A stretch of 64,000 nt of DNA, from contig CP136063.1 of assembly GCA_032622095.1 (NCBI GenBank), positions 92,171,980 to 92,235,979 of the forward strand, written 5' to 3'. Both the position numbers and the translations under genes were made by a program. Each line of letters starts with the position of its first letter. Within the stretch, counting starts at the first letter, position 1. Of the stretch, positions 55,513 through 64,000 are shown piece after piece. Under the pieces are notes generated by a model. It had not been told where the DNA came from, did not search any database, and worked only from the letters and a program-made list of their open reading frames with translations. This DNA is from Siphonodentalium dalli. Lineage: Eukaryota; Mollusca; Scaphopoda; Gadilida; Siphonodentaliidae.

Positions 55513-57628
55513 TAGTGCTGAAACGGTTGAACTATTTTTGTAACCGGTTAACCGCGACGTGTAACCCGATCATAACCGGTTATCCGCTATTTTCAACCTC
55601 TGACTTTACACTGACTTTACACTGATTATTTACACCATAATATGTACCAATATATCAGCATAATTAAAAAATTTGATTTATTAACTGTATCATGTATCAT
55701 ATGGCAACTCGCGTAATGTTTACACAGACAGAGCTTGTATTAAACGAATGTAAATCACCAAACACGAACGTCACAAAGCCACGTGTTGACAACTTGGCAG
55801 ATAACACAGTGAACTAAAACTCGCAGTGTTTATAAATAGACGTGTCATCATGTCATGCTTGACCTGTTTGTACTGCAGTTGCGACTGCTACCTGACTTGG
55901 TATCGTTCTCGTTTTGGGAAGAATATTGTGTGACCTATATACATATGTTCGTACATGCAAATATCGGCAGTTTTTTATTGCCATTATAGCGATTAGGCCA
56001 AAGAAAAAAGATACTATATATGTTTCCGTACATCGACCGACCCTTTTTTTTTTACTGTTTTTACCACTAATGCTCATTAATATTGATGATCTTTAGTGTG
56101 CAAAACACATGGTTTCTAACATATATCATTGTGAAAATTGACCACGAAGTGACAGCTGTCTGAGCCTGTCTCAAAAGCCCCAGGTGTGTGATGGGTTGTG
56201 GATTGATGGGCACGCATACATTTTTCAATTTTAATTTCCTGAGAGTGGAACTCCTGCCTGCTTTATGTCTTGTTTGGGACTTATGGAACACTATGAACAG
56301 ACATGGTGGGTGTGTATCACTGTATCTGTATATATACATGTATAGAGGTTATCACCACATATGTTAGGGGTATAGCTACTGTTTCCAAAAACCAGGCATG
56401 CTCGGTGGGCGTACTGGCTACCCCCAGACAATGGGATGTAGTCGTCACAATACAAGTACGGTATAATGGCCGTATTATTGGTAAAATTCTGATAAAAAGT
56501 TAGTGACATCAATTTCGTACCAATTAAGTTTATAGCCAAATTTATGAAAATGTGGTATGTGAATAATAAAAAACATACTTAAGCATGAAGTAAGTTTGAT
56601 TTTTTATCAATCTTAATGTATATTTCCAGTGTTGATCAAGTAATACTTTCCCCACAGCATGGGTTGGCATTTTATGTCACTTTGGTCGAGGTAGTTCAAT
56701 ATTTCTGCAGCTGGATAAAAAATATCGAAATAAAATTAAACAAAAAATTTCCCTACTCAGGTATTCTAACTGCTGGGTGTTCTTTGGCGATTTGAGATGG
56801 ATAGGATGACTGACGACCGATAAACACAATTATGAAGTTTGTGAACTTTATGAAGTTAACAAATGAAAATAAAAAAAAACAGCTGAAAACCGGCTGAAAA
56901 CAGTGTTTTCTTTTAGAAGACAATCAAATGCTGAGAATTAGTCATTAGGATGCAAATAAGTCTGACTGCACGGGAACACCACTTTGATTCAAGTTCATTT
57001 GAACTTCATCGACTGAGATTACTCAAACTCAGTAATGTTAGAAGTGTAGACCGAGCGTATGTAAATAGGGTTGGTTCTCAGAGTTTGCATTCTGCCAATT
57101 TCTCTTTGAAATGTGCCGAGACATCTGATTTACCCATTTCTTGGGTACCGTATCCATGATACTGTCTACAAGTAGTCAGTCGGAGAGTAGATGTCAAATG
57201 ACCACGCCGTACTGCAGTGAAAACGATTGTATTGATCTTTGCCGATGACCCAGTGGCGTCAGTGCACATGTTTTACCGGACATCGGAACATCATAGATGA
57301 CGTCATGCATCTTTGATGTTTAGCTGCTGATGCCAGACTATGTAATCTGCCATTCATGGAAGACTTTTGATCTGGCACCAGATTTTGACTTTTAATACGT
57401 GTAATTTCGAATGTATACCCCTCTGAGTGATAACGTTTGTAGCAAAATTGTTAAAGTACCCATGTTTAAAAGCTACTGTTATCAGTCTATGCCGATTAAG
57501 GACCTGAATACGTTAGTTTTTATCAGTGGCATTGCATGTGTGTATTACATAGCGGTTAACCGGTTGATCGTAGTTCAACCGGTTGCCGACGGTAGCGGGT
57601 TGTCATCCGGATATCCGTTTCAGCACTA
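55513..57628. mobile_element. 2116-bp hAT-type element, 8-bp TSD
   Basis: It begins TAGTGCTGAAACGGTTGA and ends ATCCGTTTCAGCACTA. An exact 8-bp duplication ACATGATG lies on each side (55505-55512, 57629-57636). Subterminal AACCGGTTAACCGCG / GCGGTTAACCGGTTGATC motifs are concentrated at both ends. No transposase ORF was recognised. Confidence 0.9.
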
Positions 57629-57831
57629 ACATGATGTAGTCATACACTACGAGTATGACGATACAATATTCTGTTACACTAGCTGAAATTCCTCGTTCCT
57701 ACGCTAAGGCGTAACAGCTAACGCTCTGGCAAGTAGTGCCTTGTACAGGTAGGGCACACATCCAAAAGTTACGGGCTATGTTACAGAATGCAGCTCATTT
57801 TGTCTATCACTCAGTATCATACCTGTAGACA

Positions 57832-58912
57832 TACTCTCGGGCTCCAAATAAATGTGCATGCACGTTTATTATTTCAGGCGGAAAATTCCCCCCTGTAACG
57901 CTGCTTATTTGGGTCTGCACGTTTATTTATTTTTCAGTAAAATAATTTGTACCAAAAGTGAACCATCTAATTCATCAACAAAGTGAAAGTTATACCACCG
58001 TAAAGCATGTTTTCACTTCAAATTTAGGGAAACAGTTTGACAGTTATTATAGTCAATACGTCACTCGCTTGAGAGGAATTCCTAAAAATGAAAATAGCAG
58101 GGCGAGCCAGGTGTTTACCTCCCCGCATTCATTTGAAAGTGGTCTCATCAGACTAGTAAGCCGTGTATCCATTACTTTCTCGCACGTGATTGTTAGGATT
58201 ATCTCATTATCAGGGGGACGCACCATGTTCTTCCAGAATACACATTTCCCCTCCCCGCATGCCTTTAAAAGTGGACCCATCGGTTTCCGATTAAGCTGTG
58301 TATCCATGACGTTTGCGCACGTTTCATTAGGATTAGCTCATTATTAGGGGGGACGCACCACGTGCTTACCGGAATACACATTGTTTTACTGTGGCAGTGT
58401 GGGGCTCCATTTAGGCACCAGATATTTTCGTTTTAATGATCTCAATAAAACACTCAATACTGCCATAATCCAACAATTTTATGAGAGGTTTATAAAATAT
58501 TTTGATCATTGAAAGTGTAATAAAAAAGTGTAATAAAATGTTACTTTATAGTTGGGAAGCTTAGTCTATAATTAAAAATGGATGTAGAATAAAACTTTGG
58601 GGCCTCTTTACGCACTGTCTTTAGGGAATTTCTGTAAAAATTGTTGTTGTTTCCCCGTGAGAATTTAAACATGGCGGACACTTTTTGTCCAAAAAAAATA
58701 AATATATAATCTTGCGGAGAAGAAAAGCTTGCCGAGTTACATGTATGTATAAAATATAAAAATTTCACGTCCTCACTGTTAATTTTATAAACATTTGCTG
58801 CAAATCCCCCCCTGCACTATTATTTGGGTCTGCACGTTTATTAATTTTCAATGAAAGCCCCCCCCCCTGCACTATTATTTGGGTCTGCACGTTTATTTGG
58901 AGCCCGAGAGTA
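57832..58912. mobile_element. 1081-bp element with TA-bounded inverted ends
   Basis: TACTCTCGGGCTCCAAATAA at the left pairs exactly with TTATTTGGAGCCCGAGAGTA at the right. The motif TTATTTGGGTCTGCACGTTT is repeated subterminally (57905, 58822, 58876). The TA at each tip suggests a Tc1/mariner-like target site. Confidence 0.75.
58111..58381. repeat. Two tandem ~130-bp units inside the 1081-bp element
   Basis: CCTCCCCGCATTCATTTGAA ... GGGGGACGCACCATG is repeated as CCTCCCCGCATGCCTTTAAA ... GGGGGGACGCACCACG. The long open frame here follows from the repetition, not from a gene. Confidence 0.8.
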
Positions 58913-59034
58913 GACCGATTGAGCTACAATTTTAAAGTGATTTACACATCTCAATAAATTTAAGCGCAAATCGAATTGACTTTCATTAGTTGTGTACATG
59001 TGTGCAGGCCTTCTAAACAGTGATAATTGAGTGA

Positions 59035-59928
59035 TCTAATATATATTTTGGAACTTCTGTCTGTTTGTTTGTTGTTTGTTTGTTAGGTATGGCCGGGAAA
59101 ACTGCCGGACCGATTGAGCTCAAACTTCCCATCTAAGGTTAAAAACCACGGGCAATGTTTACCGCCGATTTGGAGAAGCTCAGCACCCATTCTCCACACC
59201 CAGTCACAAAAATGACCGCCATTGGCACGGTGGGGTTAATCGCATTGATAGTTAAGGAGCGTTTGTATCTGCAGTGTCGTTGATAAAGAGCGTATGCGTC
59301 TAATGTGATTCTTACGTCTGGGTCCACACGTGAGCATGACTGTATCCAGACATGAGCGTGTTGTGTGATTCTTACGTACTTAGGGCTTCCTAGGAACAGG
59401 GGACATTTTCATCGGGTCAGTTTTTTCGCCTGAGGAGATCTTCACCTTGAAACGGGTAACCACAAATGATATATATGTGTGTGTCCTTTATAGACTCAAA
59501 CCGATTTCAAGAGCTCAAACTTGCTACCCACGGGAAGTGTCATGGACGGGTTAAATTGTGACCCCGACCTGACCTTGACCTTGAAAATGATCAATTCAAG
59601 GTCAAATCGGGTAAAACTGGTGGATTTTGACGAAATTTTCCTAGGTGTTCCAAGGAATGGGGGAGATTTTCATCGGGTAAGTTTTTCCGCCCGAGGTGAT
59701 CTTCACCTTGAAACGGGTACCCACAAACGTACCTCTTTTAGGGATGGGTACCATCATGGGACGGGTGCCATCATTTCTCTTGATTAAAAAGGCAGAATTA
59801 ACTCAAATTACGGATACTTTTGTCGGGGGAGTGTTTTGGATGGGTCAAATCGTTACCCCGTCCTGACCTTGACCTTCAAAATGGTCAATTCACGGTCAAA
59901 GCCCGGACGAAGTCGGGTCACCTGCTAG
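59035..59928 (+). mobile_element. Non-autonomous Helitron 1
   Basis: The 5' end is TCTAATATATATTTTGGAAC preceded by A. The 3' end is a small hairpin (CCCGGAC-GAA-GTCGGG) followed at ~10 bp by CTAG. These are the canonical Helitron ends (5' TC, 3' hairpin and CTRR, A/T insertion site, no target duplication). The interior has two copies each of GATCTTCACCTTGAAACGGG and CCTGACCTTGACCTT. No Rep/helicase ORF. Confidence 0.8.
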
Positions 59929-60795
59929 TCTATACTATATATTTTGAGACTTCGTATATATGTGTGTGTGTGTGTACTTCATAGAACCCAAAACGCGTGT
60001 ACAGATTGAGATAAAATTTCGTATGTAAGTGTAAAATCCCACCGACACCGCCGTAGTCGTGTTTTCGAGAAGCTCTGAGCACCCTTTATCCACTCCCAAA
60101 TCACCGCAAAGGCACGGCGCGGGGTTAAGGCAACAACGCTCTTTATCTATACCTTATACGGAGGTTTTAACAATTAACGCTCTTTATTGCAATGGACGTG
60201 GCTAAACGATACCCCATGCGTCTGATGCGGATTCCAATGGACGTGGCTAAACGACTGACCCCATGCGTCTGAAATACGGATGCGGACCAAATGCAACTAA
60301 AAAGGCAGAATTGATCTAAGAGCTCGAAATATTATGCAGAGGGATTTCACGACGGGATTAATTGACTGTCCGCTCTGAAGTTTAGGACGGGGAGGACGGG
60401 TACCATGAATTAACTCATTGAAAAACAAAGAATGCGTTATCTCGCAAACGGGTGGAGCTATCGACTTGAAATTTGCTATGTGAATGTATCTTGCCCCGGA
60501 TACAAATTTTATCGGGTCGCCGAGTCCGTGCGACGCAAGCTTCGCGCATGCGCAGACCAGATCTCGGAAACGGGTGGAGCTATCGACTTGAAATTTGGTA
60601 TGTGAATGTATCTTGCCCCGGGTACGAATTTTATCGGGTCGCCGAGCCCGTGCGACGCAAGCTTCGCGCATGCGCAGACCAGATCTCGGAAACGGGTGGA
60701 GCTATCGACTTGAAATTTTGTTAAATTAAAAAAATGTCATGTTTCTGAAACAAAGCCATGAGACGAATGCCACCAGTGGCGGGCTAACCTGCTAG
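59929..60795 (+). mobile_element. Non-autonomous Helitron 2, abutting Helitron 1
   Basis: The 5' end is TCTATACTATATATTTTGAG, starting at the base after the CTAG of Helitron 1. The 3' end has hairpin GCCACCAGTGGC and CTAG at 60792-60795, followed by T. It contains 2.2 copies of a ~120-bp tandem unit (60442-60715), marked by AACGGGTGGAGCTATCGACT and GCGCATGCGCAGACC. Confidence 0.8.
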
Positions 60796-60954
60796 TATTA
60801 TATAATTTTAAAGTAATTAGTCCACTTACTTTACTATAAATGGATATATATAAGTGATAGAGTAGAGAATAGATGCATTAAATTTCTATTTATTAAGATC
60901 TCAGTCACAGTTGCCGAGTGGGGGAGGGACTCTGTTCGGGGGGTGTCCACCTTG

Positions 60955-61370
60955 GGAAATTACAACTGCACCCCCCCCCCCCCTTGAATCAGAATCAGAC
61001 CAAATACATGTTTATGCATAATTCCATTTGCACCCCCTTGCACCTCAGTGCTCTGGCCTAATATCCTATATATTCATAAACCATGGTTCTATATATTCCC
61101 GGTTTGAGACCATTCAGATATTTTTACCTGAAAAATTGCATAAATTTATTCTAACATCTAGCGGTCTAACTCCAGACAAATGCACACGGCTACGGACAAG
61201 AGACCAGGACACACCGGGCTGTCCGTGGTTGTTCAGCCTGGGGTGAGAAAATTTTGAAAACTATACAAGAAAATCGCTAATCCTAGCATCTACATGTAGA
61301 CTGGCCTCAACTGAAGCATTCTTATTGTGTTGGAAATTTCAATTGCGGGAGGGTCCGGGAGGGGTGTGTG
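60955..61370. repeat. Left arm of a ~400-bp long inverted repeat
   Basis: From TTGAATCAGAATCAGACCAA through AACCATGGTTCTATATATTC to GACTGGCCTCAACTGAAGC, it is matched in reverse complement by 63595-63975. The arm contains a run of ~14 C at its outer end, mirrored by a G-run at 63931-63942. Confidence 0.85.
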
Positions 61371-62990
61371 AGAATTTTTTTGGGATTTACAGCTGGGAGT
61401 TACCGTTAAAATCTCGAGATTAACGGGGTCTTTACGTGGTGTTATATGATGCTGACAAGTTCATTTAATGACAAAATTATGATTAGCCAATTAGGCTGGT
61501 TAAACAACACATGTGGCGGCCCACGTCGGTTTCATTTGCGGCCCAACCACATATACCCCCCCCCCCCAAACCGTAAAAAAAACCTCGGATTCTCGCTTGA
61601 TAGAAAATCATGTGGAATCAGAATTTTTCCGGCCTCCGGCCCATCGGGAATTTACCCGGTCTCCCGAACGGCCAGTCCGCCTCTGTGTACCACTCTCCTG
61701 TCTACAAAGAACAAATAAACTCTACGTCTTACCACGGCTTAAGTTCTTAACTTCATTAAGCATGATTAACGATGTAATAATTAAGGCGTACTGACATTCT
61801 GCAAGCATGTTTTGTATTGGAGGCCAAATTCACATTTAATAAATAATTGCGCATCTGTGTGCTGTCAGCACAATGCACTTCAGCGTAATACAATTGCACT
61901 TCAGCGCAACTCAATTGTGCTTCAGTGCAATTTCTGCTATAAATTTTGCAGCACAATTAAAACAAAATACTTACCACCCCTATACCATAGGTGAACATTT
62001 CTATTCATAGCCCATTTTGCTGCCAAATCATCTTCGCTTCAAGTCTATATGCATACTAGTGTCATGTTTCGCGCTTATACATGTATATATATTTTGGGAA
62101 GAAATAAATATTGTTTAAACCAATCCACCACAGTGTTAAGCTGTTTCAATGTGACAATCTGCAGTCAGATGCTCGTAGCCCGTTTATATATAACTATGGG
62201 TATATGCCAGATATAACCGTACAAAAAAAACGCCGTTCTTTTGACCGTGTATTTATCTATGGTGTGTGTGCCGGTGGTTGTCCGTAACCCAATAACCGGT
62301 GTTATTGCTTTGAAAGGTAATCATGTTCGACTGGTGTTGTTAGATTGGTAATGAGATTAGCGGTTTCTATGTCTTGTCTGGTCATATTTACTGTTTGAAA
62401 TTTGTCTGGAATAGACGCACTTCTTATACAAGAATTTACGCAACAGGAGCGTAGAGAAATCGCACGTCGAGTTGATTTAAGGGTTTCTAGTTTTTTGGTT
62501 ATGAGAGCTCATTTCCCCCTGATATCTGCTCCATATGTGGTCTTCTCCTTTAAAATATCTATATGATTTCAAACAGGGGATATCCCCGACGTAGGGGCTA
62601 TACGATTCCCCGACAGGGGGTAGACTTTAGTTACTGGGTTGACCATTGCAGATCTCCCCGACGTGGGTGTCTATCCCTCCCCGACACAGTGGGGATGTAG
62701 CCCCCTGACTCCTCCCGTGGGTGCCACCCAACATAATTTAGTATCGATGATTTCTGGTCTTAAGTTAATGTAAGACCGCGCTCTTAGCATGGGCTGCCAA
62801 GCAGGGGCGTGTCGGCAGGGGTGGTTATGCAGGGATCTTACCCCCAAATTGTAGTCACACCTAATGCAACATTAATTGGAAAATTCAAACCAAAACTAGG
62901 TTGAAATTGTTCTCGTAGTTTGATTTTGCAATAATTTCTTAGTGACGAACTTGTTGTTTTTAGACCAACATTTGTATATTTACCTTTTCA
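61371..62990. other. Interior of the inverted-repeat region, no gene recognised
   Basis: Unique DNA. Holds short degenerate repeats around 61865-61935 (CAATGCACTTCAGCG / CAATTGCACTTCAGCG) and 62580-62700 (CTCCCCGACGTGGG-type). Confidence 0.4.
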
Positions 62991-63640
62991 TTTGCAAAAA
63001 TTCGGGACTGAAATGGCCATCAGTCAGAGACGTGGCGACATGGGGGTTTGGGTGTGGGTGTCTCACCCCCAACTTTGGTCAAATTTTTAAACAGTTGGAA
63101 ATTTCATACCTGCCAAAACATTAGTTGAAAATTTCACACCAACAATAGTTTTGGAAATTTTCCTACCTTGGGGAGGGTGACAGGTTGGAAATTTCCAACA
63201 CTTGGAAAGCTTGTGCCCTGGTCCCTCCCCGATGGCCAGTTAATTTAAGAAAACAATATTGTCATACATTTGGTCAACATTGTCATTGGAATTGTCGTCA
63301 GTTGGAAATTTTCTAACCTAAGTGGGGTTGTCAGGTTTGAAATTTCCAACTCTAGGAAAGCTTTAGGCTAGTTTATATGCTAGGATTTTACGATATTCTT
63401 GTTCAGATTAAATTTTTTTCGCACAACGGGCCGAACCATGGTCGGCCCGGTGTGTCATTGTCCCTCCCCCGTGGCCAATACAAAACTGCTTACTATGTTA
63501 GCAAAACATTATTTTACTACATTTGGTCAAACTTGTGGACTGAAATAGCCATCAGTTGGAGAATTTACCAACCTGAAGTGGAGTATGAGGTTTGATAATT
63601 CCAAAACTATAGGAAAGCTTCAGTTGAGGCCAGTCTAGAT
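62990..63640. repeat. ~270-300-bp degenerate tandem units
   Basis: Units share GACTGAAATGGCCATCAGT, GTTGGAAATTTCCAAC, AGGAAAGCTT and GTCCCTCCCC-TGGCCA blocks, repeating at about 63000, 63230 and 63480. A further unit seems to begin at the window end (GCCATCAGTTGGCAATTTT). Confidence 0.65.
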
Positions 63641-63975
63641 GCTAGGACTTGTGATTTTCTTGTATAGTTTTCAAAATTTTCTCACAACTATGGTGAGCCC
63701 GGTATGTCCTGGTCTCTTGTCCGTAGCCGTGTGCATTTGTCTGGGGTTAGACCACTAGATGTCAGGATTTATGCAAATTTTTCAGGTTAAAATATCTGAA
63801 ATGTTCTCATACCGGGAATATAGAACCATGGTTTATAAATATATAGGATATTTGGCCTGAGCACTGATGTGCAAGGGGGGTGCAAATGGAATTATGCAAA
63901 ACTTGTGTTTGGTCTGATTCTGATTCAAGGGGGGGGGGGGGTGCGGTTGGAACACAACGGAGACCATCTAGCCAC
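63595..63975. repeat. Right arm of the ~400-bp long inverted repeat
   Basis: Reverse complement of 60955-61370: GCTTCAGTTGAGGCCAGTCT ... TTGGTCTGATTCTGATTCAA and the G-run. The surrounding element probably continues beyond 64000. Confidence 0.85.
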
Positions 63976-64000
63976 GTCCCTGCCATCAGTTGGCAATTTT

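Noticed and set aside
57958-58347. 129-codon plus-strand ORF
   Set aside because: Created by two tandem ~130-bp repeats inside a non-autonomous element.
60297-60724. ORFs on both strands within Helitron 2
   Set aside because: Both derive from the ~120-bp tandem unit; no Rep or helicase motif.

Overview
The window reads as a stretch of a marine mollusc genome, most likely a bivalve. It is AT-rich, gene-poor and full of mobile elements. The bivalve reading rests on long tandem arrays of ~160-bp monomers with GACGGACGG-type tails and terminal hairpins, as known for the bivalve 'pearl'/HINE elements and the BIV160 satellite. It also rests on gene structure: a widely spread gene with short phase-0 exons, GT/AG introns, and no bacterial features.

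Only two protein-coding genes can be supported. The first is a minus-strand gene whose six recognised exons (54196 down to 24190) encode, in order and without gaps, most of a homologue of the vertebrate protein C6orf62. Its 211 codons are spread over 30 kb because the introns are filled with transposable elements; the last short exon was not found. The second is a minus-strand 336-codon uninterrupted ORF (8491-9501), a lysine/glutamate-rich protein I do not recognise.

Layout: 1-2 kb holds a diverged inverted/direct repeat and a 28-bp minisatellite. 2.4-2.6 kb is a complete palindromic MITE. 2.7-4.3 kb is a dead LINE fragment (minus). 5.1-5.7 kb is a 616-bp MITE with ~110-bp inverted repeats. 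7.3-9.5 kb carries palindromic elements and the 336-aa gene. 10-13 kb has ~200-bp tandem repeats, a second LINE fragment (plus) and a small TA-flanked element. 13.6-21.6 kb holds piggyBac-like (TTAA) palindromic MITEs and pearl-like arrays. 22-29.4 kb contains C6orf62 exons 4-6 with hAT-like and other MITEs. 29.4-44.8 kb is a 15-kb intron carrying a hypermutated palindrome, a coding-like GC-richer block and a 2.9-kb satellite-like array. 44.8-54.2 kb contains exons 1-3, with a 4-kb hAT-type element nested inside a palindromic MITE and two further hAT-type elements. 55.5-64 kb, upstream of the gene, has another hAT-type element, a TA-flanked 1.1-kb element, two head-to-tail Helitrons and a long inverted repeat that runs to the window end.

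The most unusual signal is at 32287-32453. This copy of the palindromic MITE seen intact at 2421-2633 has had nearly every T of the plus strand changed to C, in both arms. That is the pattern expected if a hairpin RNA was A-to-I edited (ADAR-like) and then copied back into DNA.
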